Positions 7,589 to 14,101 of a stretch of 15,645 bases of DNA are shown here, one piece after another. Below the pieces are notes generated by a model that worked only from the letters and a program-made list of their open reading frames with translations, was not told where the DNA came from and made no database searches. Origin of the DNA: an uncultured Lacticaseibacillus sp. (GTDB lineage Bacteria; Bacillota; Bacilli; Lactobacillales; Lactobacillaceae); assembly GCA_934293835.1 (NCBI GenBank), contig CAKQZO010000025.1, forward strand, positions 1 to 15,645. The letters are read 5' to 3'. A program made the position numbers and the translations under genes. The stretch's first letter is position 1; the number at the start of each line of letters is the position of its first letter.

Positions 7589-7704
7589 GTGGTCACGGGT
7601 TTTCAACCACCTGAGGCCGCAGTGGTGACGCTGCGGCGAAGTGAGGTGGCACCACGCACAAGCGTCCTCTCGTACGATTTTTTGTATGAGTGGTCGCTTT
7701 TTTT
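7589..7704 (+). promoter_or_regulatory. Second T-box antiterminator/terminator module without a Stem I
   Basis: A second T-box GAGGTGGCACCACGC is at 7643-7657. Its first 11 bases equal the first T-box, and both are preceded by a CGAA-containing stretch. The antiterminator is GAGG/CCTC (7643-7646 with 7666-7669) plus ACGC/GCGT (7654-7657 with 7662-7665) around the TGGCACC bulge. Only about 54 bases separate it from terminator 1. They hold a GTGGT/ACCAC hairpin (7589-7610) and a perfect GCCGCAG/CTGCGGC hairpin (7616-7637), with no room for specifier Stem I. It appears to be a partial duplication that the upstream Stem I, or tRNA contact alone, would have to serve. Confidence 0.85.
7662..7704 (+). 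terminator. T-box regulated terminator 2
   Basis: Bases 7662-7677 pair with 7682-7697 over 16 positions (two T-T mismatches, two G-T wobbles) with a TTTT loop, then seven T (7698-7704). The 5' arm includes GCGTCCTC, shared with antiterminator 2. Confidence 0.87.
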
Positions 7705-7739
7705 AGTTGACGCGTTAGGTTTTGAGGAGGGTAATCGAT

Positions 7740-8396
7740 ATGCACTATGTATTCCAGATTTTACCGGCATTATTGGCAGGGGTGAAGACGACGCTGAGCG
7801 TGTTTTGCTTGACGTTGATCGGGGCGATTCCGTTGGGGATGTTGTTATCGGTGGGCTTGATGCACAAGGCCAAGTCTTGGCTGGGCAAGCTCGGCAACTG
7901 GTTATTGACCGCTTACGTCTGGCTGTTCCGCGGGACGCCGTTATTGTTGCAGTTGATCTTCGTGTTCTATGGCCTGCCGCTGATCGGCATCGTCTTTGAC
8001 CGCTTCAACGCCGCGATTTTCGCCTTCATCTTGAACTATGCGGCGTATTTCGCCGAGATCTTCCGCGGCGGCTTCGGCGCTGTCGAAGAAGGCCAGTTCG
8101 AAGCCGCAACGGTGCTGAACATGACGCGTTGGCAGACCCTGCGCTACGTCGTGATTCCGCAAGTCTTGAAGATCGTGTTGCCATCGATGGGTAACGAAGT
8201 CATCAACTTGGTCAAGGATTCCAGCCTGGTTTACGTCATCGGGTTAGGCGACTTACTTCGGGCCGGGAACGTCGCGACGGCACGCGACGTGACGCTGGTT
8301 CCGTTGGTCTTGGTCGGCGCGATCTATCTGGTGATGACCGCGGTGTTGACCTGGGGCCAGAAAAAAGTCGAGAAGTCGTTCTCGTATTATCGCTAG
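7740..8396 (+). CDS. Polar amino-acid ABC transporter permease (HisM/GlnP type)
   Basis: A 218-residue inner-membrane permease with about five spans. The cytoplasmic coupling-helix (EAA) motif is EAATVLNMTRWQTLRYVVIPQ, followed by the conserved PSMGNEVINLVKDSSL segment, both typical of the HisMQ/GlnP subfamily. I chose ATG 7740 over an in-frame TTG at 7722 because AGGAGG (7725-7730) lies 9 bases before the ATG. Only one permease gene is present, so the channel is presumably a homodimer. It is the first gene of a three-gene operon under T-box control, so uptake should rise when a cognate tRNA is uncharged. The substrate is inferred only from the leader (possibly histidine). Confidence 0.93.
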   Translation: MHYVFQILPALLAGVKTTLSVFCLTLIGAIPLGMLLSVGLMHKAKSWLGKLGNWLLTAYVWLFRGTPLLLQLIFVFYGLPLIGIVFDRFNAAIFAFILNYAAYFAEIFRGGFGAVEEGQFEAATVLNMTRWQTLRYVVIPQVLKIVLPSMGNEVINLVKDSSLVYVIGLGDLLRAGNVATARDVTLVPLVLVGAIYLVMTAVLTWGQKKVEKSFSYYR

Positions 8397-8408
8397 GAGG
8401 CAAGCACG

Positions 8409-9050
8409 ATGTTAGAACTCAAAAAGATTAGTAAAGCATTCAACGGTCAGCAAGTCCTTGCCGACATCAACGTGACGATCGAAGATCACAAGACGCTGGC
8501 GATCGTCGGCCCATCTGGCGCAGGGAAGACGACGCTTTTGCGGATCATCGCCGGCTTGACCGCTAAAGATTCGGGCGAATTCATCTGGGAAGGTAAGCCA
8601 ACCACGGCGCAACAGCTCCGCAAAGACGGCGTGATCGGGGTTGTGTTCCAAAGCTTCGAGCTCTTCCCGAACATGACCGTCTTGCGCAACATCACGCTGG
8701 CCCCGATCCTGTCTGGAATCGCACCGGCAGAGGCAGAAAAGCAGGCGCGGGAGTTGCTGGCACAATTGGAGCTGGCCGAACAAGCCGACGCTTATCCGTA
8801 TTCGCTGTCCGGCGGCCAAAAACAGCGGATCGCGATTGCACGCGCCTTGGCCTTGAAGCCGCAGATCCTGTTGTATGATGAACCGACCTCCGCGCTGGAC
8901 CCTAACTTGCGGCACAGCGTGGCGATGCTGGTCAACCGGTTCAAAGCCGATGGCATGACGCAGGTCGTGGTGACGCATGACATGGATTTTGCCCAAGAAG
9001 TCGCCGATACGACCTTCACCGTCAACAAGCTAGGCGGTGACGCGCAATGA
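8409..9050 (+). CDS. Amino-acid ABC transporter ATP-binding protein
   Basis: A 213-residue cytoplasmic ATPase of the GlnQ/HisP/ArtP class. Walker A GPSGAGKT is at residues 34-41, the Q-loop is in VVFQSFELFP, the signature SGGQKQR starts near residue 134, Walker B plus D-loop is ILLYDEPTSALDP, and the switch His is in VVTHDMDFA. It is some 25-30 residues shorter than GlnQ, ending soon after the H-loop, but all catalytic parts are there. AGGAGG (8395-8400) overlaps the permease stop codon and precedes ATG 8409. Its stop overlaps the next start in ATGA (9047-9050), so the genes are translationally coupled. Confidence 0.95.
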   Translation: MLELKKISKAFNGQQVLADINVTIEDHKTLAIVGPSGAGKTTLLRIIAGLTAKDSGEFIWEGKPTTAQQLRKDGVIGVVFQSFELFPNMTVLRNITLAPILSGIAPAEAEKQARELLAQLELAEQADAYPYSLSGGQKQRIAIARALALKPQILLYDEPTSALDPNLRHSVAMLVNRFKADGMTQVVVTHDMDFAQEVADTTFTVNKLGGDAQ

Positions 9051-9862
9051 AACGCTGGCTAAAATTCACCCTGGCCGCGCTGATCGCGTTAGTGGCCGTC
9101 GGGGCGAGCGGTTGTGCGCGGCGCACCGCCCAGAACTCTTGGCCGCGCATTAAGCAGACCAAGAAGGTCGTGATCGGCCTCGATGATTCATTCGTGCCGA
9201 TGGGCTTTCGCGAGAAGAACGGGAACTTGGAAGGCTTCGATATCGACTTGGCCAAGGCGGTGTTCAAACTCTACGGGGTCAAACCGGATTTTCAATCGAT
9301 CGAATGGTCGATGAAAGAAACCGAGATGAAAAACCAGACGATCGATCTGATTTGGAACGGTTATTCCAAGACGCCGGAACGGGCGAAGAAGGTGGCCTTT
9401 TCCAACGATTACCTGGTCAATCACCAGTTGCTGGTGACCAAGACCAAAGACCACATCAACTCGTTTGCCGACATGCGCGGCAAATCCTTAGGGGTGCAGA
9501 CCGGCTCGAGTGGGGCGGCGGCCTTAGACGCCAACCCCAAGTTGCTGAAACAATACATCAAGGGCCAAGATCCGGTGTTGTATGACACGTTCACGAACGC
9601 ATTTTTGGATCTGAATGCCGGGCGCATTCAAGGCATCTTCATGGACGAAGTCTACGCCCGCTATTACGTCGCTCACCAGCCGAATCCGTCCAGCTACAAG
9701 ATCCTGACCTCAGACGGATTTGATTCCGAGGCCTTCGCCGTCGGGATGCGCAAGTCCGACACGGAGTTGCAGGCTAAGATCAACGCAGGGTTCAAAACCT
9801 TAGAGAAGAACGGGACGATGGCCAAACTCAAACACAAATGGTTCGGGGCAGATGCCAACTGA
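9047..9862 (+). CDS. Amino-acid ABC transporter substrate-binding lipoprotein
   Basis: A 271-residue extracellular receptor. MKRWLKF plus a hydrophobic stretch and the lipobox ASGC (Cys23) mark a lipoprotein signal; Ala at -3 is less common than Leu. The mature protein is a SBP_bac_3 cluster-F fold: KKVVIGLDDSFVPMGF start, GFDIDLAKAV, DLIWNGYSKTPERAKKV, GVQTGSSG and the C-terminal FKTLEKNGTMAKLKHKWFG. It should capture a polar amino acid and deliver it to the upstream permease and ATPase. Which one cannot be read from the sequence. The start overlaps the ATPase stop. Confidence 0.94.
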   Translation: MKRWLKFTLAALIALVAVGASGCARRTAQNSWPRIKQTKKVVIGLDDSFVPMGFREKNGNLEGFDIDLAKAVFKLYGVKPDFQSIEWSMKETEMKNQTIDLIWNGYSKTPERAKKVAFSNDYLVNHQLLVTKTKDHINSFADMRGKSLGVQTGSSGAAALDANPKLLKQYIKGQDPVLYDTFTNAFLDLNAGRIQGIFMDEVYARYYVAHQPNPSSYKILTSDGFDSEAFAVGMRKSDTELQAKINAGFKTLEKNGTMAKLKHKWFGADAN

Positions 9863-9869
9863 GCGATTA

Positions 9870-9909
9870 TGCTAAACTAATAGGGGATGCGACTTGTCGC
9901 ATCCCCTAT
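9870..9909. repeat. 14-bp perfect inverted repeat with an extended -10 beside it
   Basis: Bases 9880-9893 and 9896-9909 are perfect complements (ATAGGGGATGCGAC, loop TT; in practice a CTTG tetraloop). No T-run follows on the + strand, so it is not a standard + strand terminator. TGC-TAAACT (9870-9878) just before it looks like an extended -10 promoter that would start an mRNA inside the 5' arm, giving cls a 5'-terminal hairpin. No good -35 is seen. The alternative is a T-poor terminator for the ABC operon. Confidence 0.55.
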
Positions 9910-9939
9910 GTTGCGCTTTAGGTGAAAGGAGGGGAGACC

Positions 9940-11373
9940 ATGTGGCTATTCGGAATCGGCGTGGTGATCGTCGTGCTTAACGCAATCTTGGCGATGATCA
10001 CGGTGTTTTATCAGCCGCGCGACATCGCCGCGACTTGGGCGTGGCTGTTGGTCTTGCTCCTGTTGCCGGTGGTGGGGTTGGGGCTGTACTTGATCTTCGG
10101 CCGCAAGCTGTCTGCTAACAAGCTCAATGCCTTGGCGACGCAACGGCGCCTGGGGATCGATGAAATGGTGGCCTCGCAACAAGAGGCGATCAACGTCGGC
10201 GCCGGTTTGATCGGGCAGCAGCAAACCGCCGGGGTTCCGGAGCTGGTGCGGACGCTGTTGCAGATCGATGGTGCCTTGATCACGACGATGAACACCGTGA
10301 CGCTAGAATCTTCAAGGCGGCGCTTCACCAAGACCTTGTTCGCAGATATCGAGCAGGCCCAAGACCACCTCCATCTGGAGGCATACACGATCGAACCGGA
10401 TGCGATCGGCCAGCGGCTGCGCAACTTGCTGGTCCAAAAGGCTCAGGCAGGCGTGCGCGTGCGGGTGATGTATGACACCTTCGGTTCGCATCGCCTCAAC
10501 GCGCGGTTTTGGCGCCCGTTAACGGCTGCCGGTGGCCAGGTCGCCCCGTTTTTTGCGACGCGGGCGGCACGGCTGAACCCGCGGATCAACTTTCGTAATC
10601 ATCGCAAACTCACCGTGATTGACGGCAAGATTGGTTACATGGGCGGCTTTGATATCGGTAACTCGCCGCGCCACCTGCCGATCCGCCAAGACCTCCAGCT
10701 GCAGGTGACCGGCCAGGCCGTGACTGTGTTGCAGGCGCGCTTTTTCACTGATTGGAACACCACGGCCAAGATCAAGAAGGTGCATTTTCAAGACAGCTAT
10801 TTCCCCGCACCGATCGATGGCGGCCAAACGACGATGCAGATCGTAGCCAGTGGGCCGGAACAAGACTATGATGCCCTGCGGCTAGGCTACTTGCGCTTGA
10901 TTGCAATGGCCAAGTCGAGTATCTGGATTCAGACCCCGTACTTCGTGCCAGATGAGAGTCTGCTCGACGCGCTGATCTTTGCGGCCAATGCCGGAATCGA
11001 TGTGCGCATCATGGTGCCGCGCCACACGAATCAGCCGCTGATGGCCGCGGCCTCGAGCTTCTATATCGATCGCGTCGTGGCCGGTGGTGGGCAAGCCTAT
11101 TATTATGAGGCGGGCTTCTTGCATGCCAAGACGGTGGTGGTCGATGCGAAGATTTTGGCGACTGGGACGGCAAACTTTGATATCCGTAGCTTCAAGCTGA
11201 ACTTCGAGATCACCGCGTTCATCTACGACGAGGCGCTAGCCAAGCAGGCCCACGAGCTGTTTTCGCTGGACTTGACCAAGGCGACGCCGTACCCGTTACA
11301 TACAGTTTTGAAGCGGCCGCACCTCAGCCGGCTGGGCGCCGAGCTGGCGCGCTTGCTGGCGCCGATCTTGTGA
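9940..11373 (+). CDS. cls: Cardiolipin synthase
   Basis: A 477-residue membrane enzyme of the phospholipase D superfamily that condenses two phosphatidylglycerols to cardiolipin plus glycerol. Two N-terminal membrane segments (about residues 3-23 and 33-54) are followed by two HKD motifs. The first is HRKLTVID (H221, K223, D228) with the usual GYMGGFDIG; the second is HAKTVVVD (H395, K397, D402) with ATGTANFDIRS. ATG 9940 follows AAAGGAGG (9925-9932); an in-frame GTG at 9922 lies upstream of that site and is rejected. It is a single-gene unit with a hairpin before it and one after it. Cardiolipin favours poles and septa, matching the neighbourhood's theme. Confidence 0.95.
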   Translation: MWLFGIGVVIVVLNAILAMITVFYQPRDIAATWAWLLVLLLLPVVGLGLYLIFGRKLSANKLNALATQRRLGIDEMVASQQEAINVGAGLIGQQQTAGVPELVRTLLQIDGALITTMNTVTLESSRRRFTKTLFADIEQAQDHLHLEAYTIEPDAIGQRLRNLLVQKAQAGVRVRVMYDTFGSHRLNARFWRPLTAAGGQVAPFFATRAARLNPRINFRNHRKLTVIDGKIGYMGGFDIGNSPRHLPIRQDLQLQVTGQAVTVLQARFFTDWNTTAKIKKVHFQDSYFPAPIDGGQTTMQIVASGPEQDYDALRLGYLRLIAMAKSSIWIQTPYFVPDESLLDALIFAANAGIDVRIMVPRHTNQPLMAAASSFYIDRVVAGGGQAYYYEAGFLHAKTVVVDAKILATGTANFDIRSFKLNFEITAFIYDEALAKQAHELFSLDLTKATPYPLHTVLKRPHLSRLGAELARLLAPIL

Positions 11374-11413
11374 GTAACAGGCTTTTGACATGTCACACAA
11401 ACAGACTAACCTT

Positions 11414-11456
11414 AGTGGTGAAGAATGGTTCGATGGAATCTTTCTTCGCCACTTTT
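11414..11456 (+). terminator. Likely terminator of cls, overlapped by a competing hairpin
   Basis: AGTGGTGAAGAA (11414-11425) pairs with TTCTTCGCCACT (11442-11453) over 12 bp with one wobble and a 16-base loop, then TTTT (11453-11456, the first T in the stem). CCACTTT (11449-11455) can instead pair with AAAGTGG (11468-11474), which would break it. Confidence 0.6.
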
Positions 11457-11479
11457 CGTTTAGGCGTAAAGTGGTAGTG

Positions 11480-11504
11480 AAGTCGACCTGTCGTAGCTTT
11501 TTTT
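11480..11504 (+). terminator. Possible second terminator or small-RNA 3' end
   Basis: AAG and CGAC (11480-11487) face GTCG and CTT (11490-11499) with an internal loop, followed by TTTTTTT (11498-11504). The stem is weak, but the seven-T run in otherwise GC-rich DNA is striking. TTGACA at 11385-11390 could be a -35 for a short transcript, though the matching -10 (TAACCT, 11407-11412) is poor. Confidence 0.35.
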
Positions 11505-11524
11505 GGCGCTAGACGTCGCAACAC

Positions 11525-11566
11525 AAAAATAAGCAGGGGGAAGACAGTTGTCTTCCCCCTGCTTAT
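11525..11566 (-). terminator. Strong terminator of the minus-strand small gene
   Basis: An 18-bp perfect inverted repeat (11529-11546 with 11549-11566, core GCAGGGGGAAGACA) has a two-base loop. Read on the minus strand it ends in TTTTT and starts 10 bases after the stop codon of the 36-residue gene. On the + strand no T-run follows. Confidence 0.85.
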
Positions 11567-11575
11567 GCGCGTTGG

Positions 11576-11686
11576 TTAACTGAATGCTGCCAGGGAGCCG
11601 AGAATCGCACCTAAAATGGTGACGATGAGCATTGCCCATGCGGCAATATGGGTGATCCACCAGAACTTGGTGCGCTCTTTCTTCAT
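11576..11686 (-). CDS. Small single-span membrane protein (DUF4044-like)
   Basis: A 36-residue protein. A basic N-terminus (MKKERTKFWW) is followed by one hydrophobic helix (about residues 13-34, ending GSLAAFS). The minus-strand ATG at 11686 is preceded by a full AAGGAGGT (11697-11704 in plus coordinates) with 10-base spacing. The longer in-frame start at 11782 would run through that site and lacks one. The gene has its own promoter and strong terminator, good evidence that it is expressed. Length, charge pattern and position beside a DUF3397-like gene and mraZ resemble the short DUF4044 proteins of lactobacilli. That match is from memory and the function is unknown. Confidence 0.8.
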   Translation of the reverse strand: MKKERTKFWWITHIAAWAMLIVTILGAILGSLAAFS

Positions 11687-11721
11687 TCGCCGAGAAACCT
11701 CCTTGTGCCATGTTTTCCTAT

Positions 11722-11750
11722 AGTGTACCCGTTTCTTAAAGAAGCGGCAA
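11722..11750 (-). promoter_or_regulatory. Promoter of the minus-strand small gene
   Basis: On the minus strand: TTGCCG (-35, 11745-11750), a 17-base spacer, TACACT (-10, 11722-11727). The -10 ends 35 bases upstream of the small gene's start codon. Confidence 0.5.
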
Positions 11751-11768
11751 ATCAAATCGCGGTCCCTT

Positions 11769-11795
11769 TTGATTTTGGCCAATAACCGGTATGAT
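11769..11795 (+). promoter_or_regulatory. Possible divergent promoter for the DUF3397-like gene
   Basis: TATGAT (11790-11795) is a good -10. TTGATT (11769-11774) could be the -35, but with a short 15-base spacer. It points toward the gene starting at 11837 and is divergent from the minus-strand promoter. Confidence 0.45.
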
Positions 11796-11836
11796 GAGAG
11801 GAGAAGTGCACGGATGCGTGCAAAAGGCGGTGGACG

Positions 11837-12166
11837 ATGATTCGAATCTTGGCAATCTGCATCCCGATCGGGTTATGGGGTTTGTTGTTGGGGCTGGTCG
11901 GCAAGGCACATTATCGGCATAATTTTTGCTTTTTTTTACTGGCAGGCGCCAACTTCATGGCGATTTGGCAGCTGACCCAGAGGCGTTCAGGCGATTATCT
12001 GTGGTGGACCCTGCTGGCCGCGGCGGTGGCCGCCGGCCTGGTCGCCTGGTTGGTGATCATCGATGAGCGTGACTTGCTGTTTCACCGCTATTGGCACCGG
12101 CTCGCCCGCGTCTTGGTGATCGCCTCCACTTGCTGGTGGGTGGCGGCGATTATCTTCTCAAATTAG
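11837..12166 (+). CDS. DUF3397-like integral membrane protein
   Basis: A 109-residue protein with about four predicted membrane spans (ILAICIPIGLWGLLLGLV near the start, then two mid-protein spans, then VLVIASTCWWVAAIIF at the end) and short charged loops such as DERDLLFHRYWHR. Size, hydrophobicity and position directly before mraZ fit the DUF3397 family of lactobacilli; no function is known. ATG 11837 follows AAGGCGGT (11824-11831), one mismatch from the ideal ribosome site. A strong terminator lies between it and mraZ, so it is transcribed apart from the dcw cluster. Confidence 0.8.
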   Translation: MIRILAICIPIGLWGLLLGLVGKAHYRHNFCFFLLAGANFMAIWQLTQRRSGDYLWWTLLAAAVAAGLVAWLVIIDERDLLFHRYWHRLARVLVIASTCWWVAAIIFSN

Positions 12167-12196
12167 GGCAGCATCCCCACTTTTACCCATATGCAC

Positions 12197-12232
12197 AAAC
12201 CCTTGCAACCACGGCGTTGCGAGGGCTTTTTT
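12197..12232 (+). terminator. Intrinsic terminator after the DUF3397-like gene
   Basis: CCCTTGCAAC (12200-12209) pairs with GTTGCGAGGG (12216-12225) over 10 bp with one wobble, loop CACGGC, then C and six T (12227-12232). Confidence 0.88.
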
Positions 12233-12255
12233 GTTACAATTGTTAAGAATTTAAC

Positions 12256-12317
12256 GTGGTACAAGGGAATGTGGGGGTTGTTGTGGTGGAACGTGGGGGA
12301 TTGTGGTAGACTAAAAT
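12256..12317 (+). promoter_or_regulatory. mraZ promoter with phased GTGG repeats (MraZ boxes)
   Basis: GTGG occurs at 12256, 12271, 12283, 12293 and 12303. The last three are exactly 10 bp apart, about one helix turn, as expected for the oligomeric regulator MraZ, which binds direct repeats in its own promoter. The third repeat merges with an extended -10, TGG-TAGACT (12304-12312), so bound MraZ should block RNA polymerase. No good -35 is seen. A second extended -10 candidate (TGT-TACAAT, 12232-12240) and a GTTAA/TTAAC palindrome (12242-12255) lie upstream. Confidence 0.75.
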
Positions 12318-12337
12318 CAATGTTGGGAGGTGATCCC

Positions 12338-12769
12338 ATGCTCATGGGCGAGTTTCATCACAGCATCGATGCCAAAGGGCGGCTGATCGTGCCGGCGAAG
12401 TTTCGCGACGCGCTAGGCCCCGCATTTGTGCTGACTCGGGGCATGGATGGTTGTCTTTTCGGTTATCCATTATCAGAGTGGCAAAAACTACAAGAAAAAT
12501 TGGCCGGATTACCCTTAGCCAAAAAAAGCGCGCGGACGTTCTCTCGGATGCTGTTATCCGGGGCGGCGGAATGCGAGCTGGATAAGCAAGGCCGGATCAA
12601 TCTTCCCAACAATCTCATCACCCACGCGGCGTTAGCCAAAGAATGTGTCTTGATCGGGGTTTCTAACCGGATCGAGATCTGGAGTGCCGACCGGTGGGCG
12701 ACATATTCCGAAGAAGCCGAAGATGACTTCGACGATATCTCTGAAAATCTAATTGACTTTGGACTGTGA
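12338..12769 (+). CDS. mraZ: Transcriptional regulator MraZ
   Basis: A 143-residue protein with the two tandem AbrB/MazE-like MraZ domains. Each carries the DxxxR motif: DAKGR at residues 11-15 and DKQGR in the second half. MraZ forms a ring-shaped oligomer that represses or tunes the dcw promoter in front of it. I take ATG 12338 because GGAGG (12326-12330) is 7 bases upstream and the protein then begins [11 protein letters not shown], the normal N-terminus. The open frame continues upstream to 12191 but through the previous gene's terminator and the MraZ boxes. Its stop is 2 bases from the next start. Confidence 0.95.
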   Translation: MLMGEFHHSIDAKGRLIVPAKFRDALGPAFVLTRGMDGCLFGYPLSEWQKLQEKLAGLPLAKKSARTFSRMLLSGAAECELDKQGRINLPNNLITHAALAKECVLIGVSNRIEIWSADRWATYSEEAEDDFDDISENLIDFGL

Positions 12770-12771
12770 TC

Positions 12772-13731
12772 ATGACTGAATTCACTCACGAAACTGTGCT
12801 GCTCCATGAAGCAGCCGCTAACCTAGCGATCCGCCCAGAAGGCGTGTACGTCGATGCCACGCTTGGCCGAGGCGGCCATACACGCGAGATCCTGGCCCAA
12901 CTGACGACCGGTCAGTTGTACGCGTTTGATCAAGACGAAGAAGCGATCGCGGCGGTGCAAGCCGCGATGGTGCCGCAACCTGAGAATCTGCACCTGATTC
13001 ACACCAACTTTCGGCACCTGCAAAGCGCCTTAGCCGCAGTGCAGGTGAGCCATGTTGATGGGGTGTTGTATGACTTGGGCGTGTCGTCGCCGCAGTTTGA
13101 TGACTCCAAGCGTGGGTTCAGCTACCGGTTTGATGCGCCGCTAGACATGCGCATGGATCAAAGCCAGGCGCTGACGGCCAAGACGGTCATCAACGACTGG
13201 GCGTTCAATGATCTCGTGCGGATCTTCAGCCGCTATGGTGAAGAAAAATTCGCCAAGTCGATCGCCCGCCAGATCGAAACGGCACGCGCTGAGCATCCGA
13301 TCACGACGACATTCGAGTTAGTCGAGTTGATCAAGCAAGGCATTCCCGCCAAGGCGCGGCGAACAGGCGGGCATCCCGCCAAGCGCGTCTTCCAGGCGGT
13401 GCGCATCGCGGTCAACGACGAGCTCGGCGCCTTAGAAGAAAGCCTGACGCAAGCGGTGAAACTCCTCAATCCCGGAGGGCGCATCAGCGTGATCACGTTC
13501 CAGTCGTTAGAAGACCGGTTGGTTAAGACGATGTTCAAGGAACTGACGACGATCAAGGATCTACCGCGCGATTTGCCGGTGATTCCGGAAGGACTGCAGC
13601 CTGACTATCGGCTGGTCAGTCGCAAGCCGATTTTGCCGAGTGCCGCAGAACTAGAACATAATCATCGTGCTCATAGTGCCAAATTACGCGTCATCGAAAA
13701 ACTTGCCAAAGGAGGCGACGCTAATGCTTGA
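12772..13731 (+). CDS. rsmH: 16S rRNA (cytosine-1402-N4)-methyltransferase RsmH
   Basis: A 319-residue SAM-dependent enzyme that methylates N4 of C1402 in the ribosomal decoding centre; formerly MraW. Motifs are [16 protein letters not shown] (SAM-binding loop), [47 protein letters not shown] and [15 protein letters not shown] 12772 gives the usual start [14 protein letters not shown]. An in-frame GTG at 12766 overlapping the mraZ stop is a possible alternative adding two residues. The upstream ribosome site is weak, suggesting translation coupled to mraZ. Its end overlaps ftsL by 8 bases. Confidence 0.96.
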   Translation: MTEFTHETVLLHEAAANLAIRPEGVYVDATLGRGGHTREILAQLTTGQLYAFDQDEEAIAAVQAAMVPQPENLHLIHTNFRHLQSALAAVQVSHVDGVLYDLGVSSPQFDDSKRGFSYRFDAPLDMRMDQSQALTAKTVINDWAFNDLVRIFSRYGEEKFAKSIARQIETARAEHPITTTFELVELIKQGIPAKARRTGGHPAKRVFQAVRIAVNDELGALEESLTQAVKLLNPGGRISVITFQSLEDRLVKTMFKELTTIKDLPRDLPVIPEGLQPDYRLVSRKPILPSAAELEHNHRAHSAKLRVIEKLAKGGDANA

Positions 13732-14101
13732 TAATACAGCCCGACAGCTTGCCCCACAGCCGACACCGGCCATCCCTAAGGCGCCGGCGCAAGCCCCGCA
13801 ATCTGTTCCAGAAGTCAAACCGCAGGCGACGAGCTTCAGCCCTTTTGAGCGGGTGCTCGTGTGTGCCTGCGGACTCCTCGTTGCGGTCATGTGTCTGCTT
13901 TATCTGGGCGGTCAGAACCAACTGGCCAACAGCAATCGTACATATCAGGACGTGCAAACCAAGATTGCGACTCAGAGCCAAAGCGTCACGGATCTCAAGC
14001 AGACGATCGGCGAACTCTCAAATTCTAATCGACTCAGCAACTTTGCGAAGGCCCATGGCCTGACGGTGATCGAAGGCAACATAAAGCGTGTGAACAAGTA
14101 A
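13724..14101 (+). CDS. ftsL: Cell division protein FtsL
   Basis: A 125-residue bitopic division protein of the FtsL-DivIC(FtsB)-FtsQ complex. A 40-residue Pro/Gln-rich cytoplasmic tail precedes one membrane span (about residues 43-61), then a short extracellular coiled coil ([21 protein letters not shown]) and the typical [20 protein letters not shown] end. ATG 13724 follows AAAGGAGG (13708-13715). The frame is open further upstream but inside rsmH. The A of its TAA is the first base of the next ATG. The sequence is weakly conserved; position between rsmH and a division PBP is strong support. Confidence 0.9.
   Translation: MLDNTARQLAPQPTPAIPKAPAQAPQSVPEVKPQATSFSPFERVLVCACGLLVAVMCLLYLGGQNQLANSNRTYQDVQTKIATQSQSVTDLKQTIGELSNSNRLSNFAKAHGLTVIEGNIKRVNK

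Noticed and set aside
7526..7999. 157-codon plus-strand open frame crossing the T-box leader
   Set aside because: It starts inside the first T-box, runs through both terminators and then overlaps the permease in another frame; no ribosome site and no recognisable domain.
11460..11711. 83-codon minus-strand frame overlapping the small membrane gene
   Set aside because: It begins just upstream of the AAGGAGGT of the 36-residue gene, reads through it and the 18-bp terminator in another frame, and has no ribosome site of its own.
12191..12317. GTGG repeats considered as a short CRISPR-like or tandem repeat array
   Set aside because: The repeat unit is only 4 bases with about 10-bp spacing and lies at an mraZ promoter, which the known MraZ-box arrangement explains.
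12191..12337. Longer N-terminus for MraZ (start at 12191)
   Set aside because: It would translate the preceding terminator, the MraZ boxes and the promoter; ATG 12338 has a consensus ribosome site and the normal MraZ N-terminus.
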